DNA of 64,000 bases from Mucilaginibacter ginsenosidivorax (lineage in GTDB: Bacteria; Bacteroidota; Bacteroidia; Sphingobacteriales; Sphingobacteriaceae). Numbering within the stretch: position 1 is the first letter of the stretch; each line of letters begins with the position of its first letter. The notes under the pieces are model-generated. The model made no database searches and was not told the origin of the DNA. It saw only the letters and a list, made by a program, of their open reading frames with translations. Positions 34,531 through 44,370 of the stretch are shown here, piece after piece. Made by a program: the position numbers and the translations under genes. The DNA lies in NCBI RefSeq assembly GCF_007971525.1, contig NZ_CP042437.1:6572001-6636000 (forward strand), written 5' to 3'.

Positions 34531-36090
34531 TTAATAGCCTGGGTTTTGATGACCGTTAACTAATGGGTTATTATCCAGTTCGGCTTGAGGTATAGGTAAT
34601 AATTCGTCTCTGTTGGCATGGAAATTAGCAATAGGCTCGGTAGTGAAATATCCCTTTTTACGCCATCTTAAAATGTCGATGTTGCGTACTTCTTCATCGC
34701 CCAGCTCTACCATTTTTTCGTGCATTAGGGCTTTAAGCACGTCGCTTTTTGTAGTAACCGGAAATTGAGCCGTTGGATAAGGAGGCATAGCAACGTCCTG
34801 TCTTGCGCGCACCATATTAAGATAGGTTACAGCTCCGGGGATATCACCTAGCTCAATATTGCATTCGGCAAGATTAAGCAGAATTTCTGAATAACGTATA
34901 ATACGCTGATTGTTTCCGGCAGGGTGAAAGCCAGCCGTAGCAGAACTTTCCTGGTAGATAATCATAAATTTACGCCAGCTGATTTTTTTGGTGACGCCGT
35001 TAACTACTGAAGAATTACCGTTTTGATCTCCATCAGTTAATATGCTTTGGCCATTGTTATAAGTATCGCCGCTTTGGTAAACGCTGTATGAAAAACGTGG
35101 GTCTGTTTTAGCAGCGCCTGTAGCTGTGTTTTCAAACTCATTCAAATATTTGTTTGAAGGAATGAGGTTTCTCCAGGCAACAGGGCAGTATTCCTGGTTT
35201 CTGACTGTAGATTGCGGTTCAGTCGCGCTTTCGCCGCCCCAGTTGTAATTATTATCGCCTTTGTCTACAAATACAACTTCGAAAATCGACTCTGAATTAA
35301 ACTCGGTCGCCAACTCAAAATTATCCAGGTAACGTGCGGTTAAAGAATATCCATCTGCTCCTGAAGTTGGAATTTTAAGAAACGCCGCTTTGGCTCCGGC
35401 ATAATCGCCTTGTTGCATCAACACCCTGCCCAGCATGGCATTGGCAGCGGAAGCGGTGGCCCGCCCCTTATCGGTAGCCGATTTTCCGGGCAATACTGCC
35501 GCGGCATCTTTTAAATCCTGAACAATTTGCGCGTAAACCTCACTAACAGATGCACGTGGCTTATAATCGTTTGGACTTTTTGGCACTGTAGTTACCAGTG
35601 GAACACCTCCCCACATGCTAACCAGGTCAAAGTAAGCCCAGGCGCGAAGAAACTTTGCCTCGCCAACTGATTCATTCTTATCTGCAACATTGTCAGTAAC
35701 ATTGGGCGCATTGTCGGTTACCACGTTGGCGCGGAATATTACTGTGTACCAGCCATTCCAAACCGAGTTCATAACCGAGTTGGTAGGGTCATCGGTATTT
35801 TCATACAGTTGTCTGCGCGGAATTTCCAGTTGGCCGCCGCCAGGGAACACTTCATCGCTCCTGGTGTCATGCAGATAATACCACTCGCGCGATACGAGGT
35901 TGTTTTGATGCATAACAGCATAGATGGCGTTAACGCCCGCCTTTAGTTGCGCTGCAGTTTTATAGTAATTACCTGTAGTAAGATTATTGGGGTCGGATGT
36001 ATTTAGCGCTGTTTTTTTACAGGACAATACAATCACCGTTATCGTTAGTAAGATAATGGTTGACAATAAATAAATTTTTCTATGTTTCAT
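34531..36090 (-). CDS. susD: SusD/RagB-family outer-membrane glycan-binding lipoprotein
   Basis: This 519-residue lipoprotein (C24 in IVLSC) has the SusD/RagB layout: N-terminal TPR-like helices (FLRAWAYFDLVSMWGGVPLVTT is typical, about 145-165), a variable middle, and the C-terminal hallmark with RYSEILLNLAECNIELG, ALMHEKMVELGDEE and NIDILRWRKKG, ending in NPLVNGHQNPGY. SusD proteins cap the SusC channel and bind the incoming oligosaccharide at the cell surface. It begins 21 bases after the susC stop, in the same operon. The substrate is not readable from sequence; xylan is possible because the pair abuts the xylan cluster. Confidence 0.93.
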   Translation of the reverse strand: MKHRKIYLLSTIILLTITVIVLSCKKTALNTSDPNNLTTGNYYKTAAQLKAGVNAIYAVMHQNNLVSREWYYLHDTRSDEVFPGGGQLEIPRRQLYENTDDPTNSVMNSVWNGWYTVIFRANVVTDNAPNVTDNVADKNESVGEAKFLRAWAYFDLVSMWGGVPLVTTVPKSPNDYKPRASVSEVYAQIVQDLKDAAAVLPGKSATDKGRATASAANAMLGRVLMQQGDYAGAKAAFLKIPTSGADGYSLTARYLDNFELATEFNSESIFEVVFVDKGDNNYNWGGESATEPQSTVRNQEYCPVAWRNLIPSNKYLNEFENTATGAAKTDPRFSYSVYQSGDTYNNGQSILTDGDQNGNSSVVNGVTKKISWRKFMIIYQESSATAGFHPAGNNQRIIRYSEILLNLAECNIELGDIPGAVTYLNMVRARQDVAMPPYPTAQFPVTTKSDVLKALMHEKMVELGDEEVRNIDILRWRKKGYFTTEPIANFHANRDELLPIPQAELDNNPLVNGHQNPGY

Positions 36091-36111
36091 AATATATCAA
36101 TTTAATGATTG

Positions 36112-39100
36112 TTAAAATGTTGCCTGTAAGCCTGCCTGGAACGCTCTTGGCGAAGGATATTGGCCGTAGTCTATACCATTTGTAAGTGTTCCGTTTTTGG
36201 AGCCAACCTCAGGATCAAGCCCGGTGTATTTTGTAATCGTGAACAGGTTTGTGGATGATAAATAAAACCTCACTTTGCTTACGTGACCGTCAGTAGCCGA
36301 TTTAAGCCAGGCTGTAGGGAAATTGTAGCCAAGTTGAAGATTTTTTAAACGAAGGTATGAGCCGTTTTCTACCCAGCGCGACGACGGCCGTACGTTGCCG
36401 TTGGGGTCGCCGGAAATAGCCCTCGGGATAGTAGTATTGGTATTGTTAGGTGTCCAGGCTTTAAGCACGTTAACTCCGGAGTTAAATAACCTTGGCATAC
36501 CTTCAAGAATGATTTTTTCGGCATTAAATATTTTATTGCCGTAAACACCCTGGAAAAACAAAGCAAGGTCGAAATTTTTATAATTCGCCGAATAATTTAA
36601 CGAGTAAGTAAATTTAGGGAGGTAACTGCCCAGGTTAACCCGGTCATTGGCATCTATTTTACCGTCGTTATTGATATCCTTAAATTTAATATCGCCTGGC
36701 GCTGCATTGGTTTGAGTTGCATGACCGCTTACATCAGCTGCATTTTGGAATATGCCTTCTACAACATAACCATAAAAATACTGGATAGATTGACCAACTA
36801 CGGTGTTAGTAATCGGCCCGCCGCCACCAAAATCCGCATCACCGCCTGCTGTTATCGATCCGTTTGCGGTTCCTGTCAATGAGGTAACTTTATTTTTGTC
36901 TAAACCAAACACACCGGTTATATCAAATTTAAAGTCTCCGCTTGATTTATGGTAACCTGCGGTAAATTCAATACCTGTGTTTTGCATCGAGCCGACATTT
37001 GCAACCGGTGCACCAACGCCATCGCTTGGCGGTACCGGTACGGTTAAGATCAGGTTATTGGTTCTTCTCTTATAAACTTCCGCCGATAACGTAAACGTGT
37101 TTTGAAGTAAGCCGAGGTCAAGACCAATGTTTGTTGATTTGGTTATTTCCCAGTGAAGAAAATAATTACTTAATGCACTATAATAAGATCCGTTACCAGA
37201 GTTGGCACCCGTTGCCAAATTGCCAAAAGGATACGTTGTGCCACCCGCAGAAACATTTGACACGTAAGGATAATTACCCAACACGGTTCCATTTATCCCG
37301 GTAACGCCGTAACCGGCCCGTAGTTTTAATTCGCTGATTGTTTTAGAATTCTTCATGAAATCTTCCTGGTCAACCTTCCAGCCTACTGAAGCTGCAGGGA
37401 AGTTTTCATATTTGTGACCGGGGGCCCAAACTGATAATCCATCGCGGCGTATTGAACCTGAAATTAAATATTTCCCTTCAAAATCATAACCCACCCGGCC
37501 TACTAACGAATGCAGCACGTTGGTGCCATAAGTATAATTGGTGGTGATGTTGGTGGCGTTGTTAAGTGTGCGTATAACGTTGTTATTTTGGTTACCAAAA
37601 GAGTTTTGGCTGTCACTACGGTTGGTTTGCACTTCGTAAACTGCCACAGCCGAAACGTGGTGTTTGGCGAAGGTCTTGTCGAAAGTTAATTGCTGTGTAT
37701 ACAGCGTAGTAGTGCTGGTGCCGGTATTTTCGGTTATTGACGCAAGTGGGCTGCTTGAAGTACCCCCGTCGTTATATATAGGAGTGTATTGTTCCTGCCT
37801 GTTTGTTCCGTAATCAATCCCGTAAGTAGAATTGAATTTTAACCATGGAGTAAACTTTACGGTTAAATAAGCGTTGCCACGTATTCCGAAACCAAAATTA
37901 CGGTTCTCGTTAATTAATGCCTGTTCAATCGGGTTAACCGGGTCGGCGCCGTCAAAACTATTTTGAGGGCCAAAAAAGCCGCCAGGATTGTTTGGATTGT
38001 AAATAGGTATATATGGCTGCATCCTTACCACATTGGTAATAGGCGTTCTGTTGCCCGGGGGGATCCCAAAACGTTGACGTGTTACCGAAACATTGAATGT
38101 TTCGCCGATGGTAATAAATTTATTCACATTATGATCAGAATTCATACGGTAGCTTTTTCGGCTGAAACTTGTACCTACGGTAATACCATCCTGATTAAAA
38201 TAACCGGCAGATGTAAAAAAATGCGAGTTATCATTGCCTCCGGTTAACGAGACATTATGCTGTTGCAAAACTCCTTTTTGGAAATAAGCGCTTTGCCAGT
38301 CTGTGTTGGTTTGGGCGAATGTTTGCGAAGAACCCGCATAAATAGGCAGATTAAAGTTTGCCGGTTGCAAACGCGGCGGTACTCCAATATTGGCAGCTCC
38401 GTCTAAAGCTCTTTCGTATTGTACATATTGGTTGGTGTTAAGGAGGTCATATCGTTTAACAACTTCCTGAAATCCCGCGTACGAATCAAAGTTTAACTGA
38501 ACCTTACCGCTGGCACCCTTCCTGGTTGTAATGATGATAACACCATTAGTTCCTCTTGAACCGTAAATCGCCGCAGCGCTCGCGTCCTTAAGTACATCAA
38601 CTGATTGAATATCTCTTGGATCAAGAGCTCCGATAGAACCCGGAAAGCCATCGATAATATACAAGGGATCGGAGCCATAACCGACAGAACTCACGCCGCG
38701 TATTTGTACAATTGGAGCAGTACCTGGCGAGCCATTATTGGTAACCGTTAAACCGGCTACCCGGCCCTGTAAGGCCTGGTCGACACCCCCAACAGGTAAC
38801 GCTGATATTGTTTTGCCGCTTACCGACGAAACAGCGCCGGTTACACTGGCGCGCTTTTGTGTTCCGTAGCCAACAACAACAACTTCACTTAATGATTTAG
38901 AATCACTCCTTAATGATACGTTAATTACCGATTTGTCGGAAACGGTAACTTCCCTCGAGACATAACCTACAAAGCTAAAAACAAGCACCGCCTGGTCATT
39001 AGGTACTTCAATACGGAATGCGCCATTGACATCTGATCCGACTGCAGTAGTGGTGCCTTTTAAGGTAACGGTTACGCCTGGTAATGCTAATCCGGTTTCA

Positions 39101-39270
39101 TCGGTTACTTTACCGGTTATAACCTTGCTCACGTTGGCTTTTATCACATCCGTATATGGCAGACTGGCCGGGCCATTACCCGCAAACGCGGAACTTATAA
39201 TAGTAATGCTTATAAATACTATTACGACCGTCATTTTCATGAAAGTACTTAGTAAATATTTTTTTTTCAT
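36112..39270 (-). CDS. susC: SusC/RagA-family TonB-dependent transporter (no STN domain)
   Basis: Outer-membrane importer of 1052 residues. I chose the ATG at 39270 (MKKKYLLST, good signal peptide ending near SAFA); an in-frame ATG 22 codons upstream gives a poor leader. Domains: carboxypeptidase-regulatory-like beta domain (about 50-130, GKVTDETG), plug domain (about 135-260, VVVGYGTQKRA to GTNGVIIITTRKG), and a 22-strand barrel ending in a terminal Phe. It lacks the STN signalling domain that the SusC at 44371 has, so control by FecR is not expected. TonB/ExbBD energy drives uptake of oligosaccharides bound by its SusD. A 1.1-kb non-coding stretch lies upstream. Confidence 0.94.
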   Translation of the reverse strand: MKKKYLLSTFMKMTVVIVFISITIISSAFAGNGPASLPYTDVIKANVSKVITGKVTDETGLALPGVTVTLKGTTTAVGSDVNGAFRIEVPNDQAVLVFSFVGYVSREVTVSDKSVINVSLRSDSKSLSEVVVVGYGTQKRASVTGAVSSVSGKTISALPVGGVDQALQGRVAGLTVTNNGSPGTAPIVQIRGVSSVGYGSDPLYIIDGFPGSIGALDPRDIQSVDVLKDASAAAIYGSRGTNGVIIITTRKGASGKVQLNFDSYAGFQEVVKRYDLLNTNQYVQYERALDGAANIGVPPRLQPANFNLPIYAGSSQTFAQTNTDWQSAYFQKGVLQQHNVSLTGGNDNSHFFTSAGYFNQDGITVGTSFSRKSYRMNSDHNVNKFITIGETFNVSVTRQRFGIPPGNRTPITNVVRMQPYIPIYNPNNPGGFFGPQNSFDGADPVNPIEQALINENRNFGFGIRGNAYLTVKFTPWLKFNSTYGIDYGTNRQEQYTPIYNDGGTSSSPLASITENTGTSTTTLYTQQLTFDKTFAKHHVSAVAVYEVQTNRSDSQNSFGNQNNNVIRTLNNATNITTNYTYGTNVLHSLVGRVGYDFEGKYLISGSIRRDGLSVWAPGHKYENFPAASVGWKVDQEDFMKNSKTISELKLRAGYGVTGINGTVLGNYPYVSNVSAGGTTYPFGNLATGANSGNGSYYSALSNYFLHWEITKSTNIGLDLGLLQNTFTLSAEVYKRRTNNLILTVPVPPSDGVGAPVANVGSMQNTGIEFTAGYHKSSGDFKFDITGVFGLDKNKVTSLTGTANGSITAGGDADFGGGGPITNTVVGQSIQYFYGYVVEGIFQNAADVSGHATQTNAAPGDIKFKDINNDGKIDANDRVNLGSYLPKFTYSLNYSANYKNFDLALFFQGVYGNKIFNAEKIILEGMPRLFNSGVNVLKAWTPNNTNTTIPRAISGDPNGNVRPSSRWVENGSYLRLKNLQLGYNFPTAWLKSATDGHVSKVRFYLSSTNLFTITKYTGLDPEVGSKNGTLTNGIDYGQYPSPRAFQAGLQATF

Positions 39271-40367
39271 ATTTTGGTTTGTTAATTGAAAACATTGGTT
39301 TAGAAATTGGTAAGATTTAGCGCTTTTATCAAACACATTATGGTATTACATATAGTTAGCTGATGTATGAATTATTGTTATTCATAGTAATAAATCATAT
39401 GGTTTAGCTAACACTACCTTTGGTTTAATAAAAGACTGTTTACTTAATTGGTTGCTTAACCGGTAGCCTGTATCATCGGATTTATTAATTATAGAATCCG
39501 TGATATCGATACCGATGTAGTTTACTGCGGGTCACAAGCGGTGGCCGGCAAAACAAGTTTTTTTGGTTTAATCTCTCATAAGTACACTTCAGAAAAGGTT
39601 TGCAATCGATTGTAGAGCCGGGCCTGTTTGTAATTTCCCTGAATACGATTAAATAATAGTATACAGGCGATCAAGCATTAATAACTTAAATCAAAATTTA
39701 CAGAACTTGCCGGTCGGCTTTATTGGTTTATAGTTCAGCAGCTATTGATAAGAATATAGCAGCTTTGCAACAGTAAAGTTACGTTTGAAGCAAATTTAGG
39801 TACCCAATTTTTTAACATAAAAACACAACATTTGTCAACTTATACCTAATTCTACCATACACAGCACAAGTTTTGATTCCGTTGTATGATGGAAAGTGCT
39901 TTTTGTTTAAATTGGTTAGTATACAATTTCGTTGTAATTCATCGTCATAGCGGTTTCAGTTATATACGAAAGGTTATCTAAGCGGGGGCAACGAGATTGC
40001 TTGTAAGAAAGGAGGCCGTCCACTTTTGGATGAGAATTATAGCAGCGCCGCAAATAAATAGTGGAGAACTCTGGTGTACCAAAACGCTGCATCATCGTTT
40101 TTTACGGCAAATAATGCAAGTGTAACCCGACTTTTTACATTGAATGCAGCTATCAACGGTTGTGTGCCTTACGTTCATATGTAATAGCCACAACTAACCT
40201 GAGATGCTGTGGGGGGGGGCAAAGAATTGTTACTGTATTAATGGGACAAGATCTTCGGTGATTTTTGTCTGACTTTTTTACGCGAAGAATTTTGCTTTTG
40301 AGCCATATTTGATCGGCGGGCAGTTTCATTTTTTCGTTCAAATATGTTTTCAATATGGCGTTTCGCA
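39271..40367. other. 1.1-kb non-coding region upstream of susC
   Basis: I see no supported gene here. The part nearest susC has an inverted repeat GTTAGCT/AGCTAAC (39355-39361 and 39406-39412) enclosing ATGAAT/ATTCAT (39367-39372 and 39380-39385), which could structure the 5' leader of susC. A run of nine G lies at 40211-40219. No tRNA or clear promoter was found. The length is unusual compared with the tight spacing elsewhere. Confidence 0.5.
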
Positions 40368-40775
40368 CTAAAGTCGATCCCGCTCCGCACTGTTCAGCAT
40401 CTCAACCAGGTTGTCATTCGTGATTGGTTTAATGTAAAAATTGGACACCTCCTGGTAACTTGCGGCTTTCAGCCGGTCTGCCTGATCGATAGAGGAACTG
40501 ATGATATGAATAGTTATTTTTTCCGGTAAATCGAATTTAATAAACTCGTCAAGGAACTGCCATCCGTCAAGCACCGGCATGTTGATGTCTAATAATATAA
40601 CTGAAGGAAGCTTCTCCCCGGTTTTTATCGCCGATTTCAAATAATCCAACGCCTGATCGCCAGCATTAAAAACGAGGAGGTGCTCACGGAAATTTACCAG
40701 GCGCATTTGTTTGGAAATCAAAAAGGTAAATATTTCGTCGTCATCGATCAAACAGGCAATGTCAATTTTTTTCAT
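40368..40775 (-). CDS. Single-domain response regulator
   Basis: This 135-residue protein is a bare receiver domain with no output module. The acidic pocket is LIDDDE (residues 9-14), the phosphorylation site is D63 in ILLDINMP, and the late Lys is in NFYIKPI. I chose ATG 40775 (MKKIDIACLIDDD); the longer frame adds 14 unlikely residues. It overlaps the end of the upstream histidine kinase by 14 bases, so translation is probably coupled and the kinase is its partner. Receivers of this type act by protein-protein contact or phosphorelay rather than DNA binding. The target is unknown. Confidence 0.88.
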   Translation of the reverse strand: MKKIDIACLIDDDEIFTFLISKQMRLVNFREHLLVFNAGDQALDYLKSAIKTGEKLPSVILLDINMPVLDGWQFLDEFIKFDLPEKITIHIISSSIDQADRLKAASYQEVSNFYIKPITNDNLVEMLNSAERDRL

Positions 40776-42210
40776 GCATAAGGGGAGCAAACTGAATAAA
40801 AAAAGAAGTGCCAACACCGGGCTGGCTCTCGGCCCAAATCCTTCCGCCCATAGCCTCCACCTGGTTTTTTACCAGGAAAAGCCCCATGCCCCGGGCATCA
40901 GGATGGCGGTGAAAGGTTTTATACATGCCAAATAGCTTGTGGCCATGCAGGGTTAGATCGATCCCTAAACCATTATCCGCAATGATAAGCAATGGCACTC
41001 CACCATTCATGTTAGCGCTTATCGTAATTTCGGGCCGGCGCTCCGGATGCTGGTATTTAAGGCTGTTGCCTATCAGGTTAATCAGTACACTCTCCAGGTA
41101 GGCCGGATTAAACACAACCGCTATTCCATCATCCAGATCTTTAACTATGCTTGCATTACTGGCGCGGATAGAGGCTGAAAGGATATTTAGCCCTCTTTCT
41201 ACTTCATTTGCCAGATCTATTCTTACCCTCGTGTCTGCACTACTCTCCTGAACCTTCACCACCTCGTTCAAATGCGCGAGGGTTTCCAGCAGGCTGACGG
41301 CATTTCCGTCAAGCATTTGCACCAGAGTTTCCTTTTCTGCCGGGTCTGTTTCTTCCAGGATCATGCTCGTCAGCATCCTGATATTGCCTGAATGCGAACG
41401 GAGGTTATGTGATACGATATGCGCGAAATTCAGGAGCCGGTCGTTTTGCCGGCTAATAATCTCCATACTGTTCTTTTGGTCGGTAACATCTTTAATTTGA
41501 GAAACGAAGTAAAGGGGGGAACCGGTCTCGCTTCTTACCAGCGAAACACTCAGTAGAGCCCATATGATATGGCCATCTGCATGGTAATACCTTTTTTCCA
41601 TTGTATAGGAGCCGATATCACCTGCAACAAGCAAATTGAGGTGCTCGAGGTCGCTTTCCAGGTCTGCCGGATAAGTGAAATCCTGAAAAGTGCGACCAAG
41701 GAATTCAGGTTCTGTATAACCAAAAAGCTGGCACAGGCTGGTGTTTACTTTTATCCAGCCCCCTGTGAGCGAAACCAATGCCATCCCGATGGGCGCATGA
41801 TCAAACGCTTTGGAGAAGCGTTGTTCTCTTTCTTCCAGGACCATAGCCTGCAGTCGTCTGTCTGTTATGTCCGTCAGCGTGCCATAAAGACGTGTGCACA
41901 GGCCATCGGCCAATTCTGCCTGTACGCGTACTTCCACCCATTTTTGCGTTTTTCTCGCGGTGAGCACTTCCAATTCGCCCTTTTCCGGTAGCCCCGAAAC
42001 AATCGCTTTATCTATTAAGGCCCTCACCTTCGCCGGTTCCCGGTAAAAAAGTATGACATCCTCAATCGAACCCTTATAATCATCGTCAACCTCCATAATC
42101 TGGAAGATGATCTTATTCCAGTAAAATGTCCCCTCCAGGAAATTTCGCTCCCAGATTCCAAGCCCGGCCAAGGAGGCTGCATCTTGATAAAGTTGTGATT
42201 TTGTCTGCAT
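40762..42210 (-). CDS. Soluble PAS-domain sensor histidine kinase
   Basis: Cytoplasmic kinase of 482 residues without membrane segments or signal peptide. Two PAS/PAC sensory units occur at about 10-120 (ending GTLTDITDRR) and 130-245 (HAPIGMALVSL, ending IKDVTDQK). The dimerisation/phosphoacceptor helix has H268 in HIVSHNLRSHSGNI, a variant seen in HWE/light-type and PAS kinases. The ATPase domain has NLIGNSLKYQHP, IADNGLGID and GMGLFLVKNQVEAMGG. It forms an operon with the response regulator whose start it overlaps. The input signal is unknown; PAS domains often sense redox, light or small molecules. Confidence 0.9.
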   Translation of the reverse strand: MQTKSQLYQDAASLAGLGIWERNFLEGTFYWNKIIFQIMEVDDDYKGSIEDVILFYREPAKVRALIDKAIVSGLPEKGELEVLTARKTQKWVEVRVQAELADGLCTRLYGTLTDITDRRLQAMVLEEREQRFSKAFDHAPIGMALVSLTGGWIKVNTSLCQLFGYTEPEFLGRTFQDFTYPADLESDLEHLNLLVAGDIGSYTMEKRYYHADGHIIWALLSVSLVRSETGSPLYFVSQIKDVTDQKNSMEIISRQNDRLLNFAHIVSHNLRSHSGNIRMLTSMILEETDPAEKETLVQMLDGNAVSLLETLAHLNEVVKVQESSADTRVRIDLANEVERGLNILSASIRASNASIVKDLDDGIAVVFNPAYLESVLINLIGNSLKYQHPERRPEITISANMNGGVPLLIIADNGLGIDLTLHGHKLFGMYKTFHRHPDARGMGLFLVKNQVEAMGGRIWAESQPGVGTSFFIQFAPLMHEKN

Positions 42211-42457
42211 CCGAATACGTTCCTGTCACTATTCCCTCACAAGATAAGCATACAAAGCGTAGTACGAAACTATATTGTTGGCCAACTCTGTAAAGCCCCT
42301 TAAAATATGCTATCTAAAAAAGAACCTGAGAGATACTAAGGTAAACAAGTTTTTAATGCTGATAAGGTGTAGCAATGTTTGATCTATTTAAAAACCAGGT
42401 GATTGTTGAATTACAACAGGCAAATTACAAAACAATAGCTCAGTCGTTTTTTATCAA

Positions 42458-43081
42458 TTAATGAATCGCCCTGCTTCCCTTAAAAATAATTACCCAGCAA
42501 ATCACATCGCGCAGAACTTTGATGGCATTGTGCAGCGTGTTGTAAACGGTACGCTCGCTCAGGCCTGTTTGGTCGGCAATATCTTTAAAAGAAACAGCGT
42601 CAAAATACCGAAGGCGAATAATTTCTTTCTGCCTGGGCGATAGCTCGTTCAGCGCCTTTTGTAGCCTTTTTTTCATATGTTCATCATGCTGGCTGGCTAT
42701 CAGTATCGACTCATAGGAGGGTTCGGCCGGCATATCTTCTATAGATAGCTCATCTATCAGGTGGCCGGTTTGGGTTTCGGCTGATAATTGCTGATAAGTT
42801 TTATATAATATCCGCTTATAAATAGTCAGCGTATATTGCTGGATGTTCTGTACTTCGGCCAGTTTATGCCTGATTTTCCAAAGTTCTAAAAATAAATTGT
42901 GGATACCCTCCTTTACAAGCTCGGGATTTTTGTAAAGCGAAAGCCCGAAGCGGTATAAATCATCATAAAAAATATTAAAGCATTCGTAAAGTCCTTGCTT
43001 TTCACCTTCTGCAAGCAATTGCCAGTTCTTGTAAATGTCCTTGTGTTTAGGACTCATCAGTACTGTTTTTGATACTTCCAT
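42458..43081 (-). CDS. ECF-type RNA polymerase sigma factor
   Basis: This 207-residue protein is a sigma-70-family extracytoplasmic-function sigma factor. Region 2 (about 30-95) includes IFYDDLYRFGLSLYKN and GIHNLFLELWKIR; region 4 (about 140-195) includes LSPRQKEIIRLRYFD and the helix-turn-helix FKDIADQTGLSERTVYNTLHNA. A Met at residue 9 is an alternative start. It is transcribed divergently from the FecR anti-sigma gene at 43273, across 191 bases that must hold both promoters; in most such PULs the two genes are in one operon. It probably directs transcription of the FecR-SusC-SusD-GH18 operon when the anti-sigma releases it. Confidence 0.9.
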   Translation of the reverse strand: MEVSKTVLMSPKHKDIYKNWQLLAEGEKQGLYECFNIFYDDLYRFGLSLYKNPELVKEGIHNLFLELWKIRHKLAEVQNIQQYTLTIYKRILYKTYQQLSAETQTGHLIDELSIEDMPAEPSYESILIASQHDEHMKKRLQKALNELSPRQKEIIRLRYFDAVSFKDIADQTGLSERTVYNTLHNAIKVLRDVICWVIIFKGSRAIH

Positions 43082-43272
43082 CTAATATTGAAAATTAACG
43101 CATGATTTACAAATGATTAACTTTTTAAAATTTTTATAAAACTACATAATACTTATTGAATAATGCAATAGCGCTGTCCTGAAAACTGAAACATAAAATT
43201 TATTTTGAAAAGCATTGGTAAAAAAGAATAATCTATTGCACTTGTATATAAACGTTTCAAATTATATTACAG

Positions 43273-44328
43273 ATGGACTATTCTTCATACCAAACAGAAG
43301 ACTTTTTAACCGACGATAGCTTTGTGGCATACTGCTATGCCGAAAATGCAGAAGCGATTGCCAAATGGGAAAATATATTGGCCCAAAACCCGGATATCGG
43401 CAAAAAAATGGATGATGCCCGCGAGCTATGCCTGTTATTGAGTATTAAAGTTGGCGCTGCAGAAAAAGCCGCAGGGCTTGAGCGCCTTAAAAGCGCATTG
43501 GAAGAAACAGTTGAAGCAGAACAGCCGGAAGGCAGGATTATTGGCTTACGTAATTATTTTATGCGATGGATGGCCGTTGCCGCTGCCTTATTAATTATGG
43601 CAGGTGCGTTTGGTGTGTATCAGCTTAATACCAATGCTACAGGGGCGGCTCTTTACAGTGCAGCAAATGACCATAACTATACCCTGATAGGGCAAACCGG
43701 AGCCGGCGAACGTAAATTTATTCGTCTGCCCGATGGAAGCACAGCGCTGCTTAACGGGGCGACATCTTTAAAAATTGCCACTGATTATAATGCCCATAAC
43801 CGCCACCTGTTATTAAGTGGCGAAGCTTTCTTTTCTGTTACAAAAAATAAACACAAGCCCTTTGTGGTAATTACCGGTAAAACGGCCACAACCGCCCTTG
43901 GTACCTCATTTAAGGTTGAAAGCTATTCTGGAGCTGGTGTGGCAAGTGTAATGTTATCAACCGGTAAAGTTAAGGTTGAGTGTACACAGCCCGATTTGGA
44001 AGTGGCCGATGTAACCCTTATACCAGGCCAGAAAGCCACGCTTTTTAAAGGCGACAAGGTATTTACCCAAACCAACTTTAATGCCAATGACCTTCAAAAC
44101 TGGATAAACCGAAAACTGGTGTTTAAAAGTGCCAACCTGGTAGAGATAGCCATGAAAATGAAGGCCATGTACGGGATAGTAATTGCCCCGGTTGATAAAG
44201 CGGGTGACAGTATATCATTTACCGGCGAGTTTAGCGGAAAAAGCATTGCCGAAGTACTGGATGCCATTGGCTTTACCAATCATTTTACCTACAAGCAGGA
44301 CGGCAACGTCATAAAACTGATATTCTGA
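43273..44328 (+). CDS. FecR-type anti-sigma factor
   Basis: Inner-membrane regulator of 351 residues. The cytoplasmic N-terminus (about 1-95) would hold the ECF sigma factor. One membrane helix (about 97-117, MAVAAALLIMAGAFGVY) leads to a periplasmic FecR domain (about 130-235, FIRLPDGSTALLNGATSLKIA and GEAFFSVTKNKHKPFVV) and a C-terminal DUF4974-like domain (about 275-350, NRKLVFKSANLVEIAMKM). It precedes a SusC with an STN domain by 42 bases, the classic arrangement in which ligand transport through SusC triggers sigma release through FecR. Confidence 0.92.
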   Translation: MDYSSYQTEDFLTDDSFVAYCYAENAEAIAKWENILAQNPDIGKKMDDARELCLLLSIKVGAAEKAAGLERLKSALEETVEAEQPEGRIIGLRNYFMRWMAVAAALLIMAGAFGVYQLNTNATGAALYSAANDHNYTLIGQTGAGERKFIRLPDGSTALLNGATSLKIATDYNAHNRHLLLSGEAFFSVTKNKHKPFVVITGKTATTALGTSFKVESYSGAGVASVMLSTGKVKVECTQPDLEVADVTLIPGQKATLFKGDKVFTQTNFNANDLQNWINRKLVFKSANLVEIAMKMKAMYGIVIAPVDKAGDSISFTGEFSGKSIAEVLDAIGFTNHFTYKQDGNVIKLIF

Positions 44329-44370
44329 TTTTAAACCTATTGATTTTAAATATTTAAAAACCCAAACTAT

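Noticed and set aside
40153..40368. 71-codon minus-strand frame with a GTG start overlapping the response-regulator stop
   Set aside because: Basic, low-complexity product with a proline run from the G9 tract, no recognisable domain and a rare start; more likely chance than a gene.
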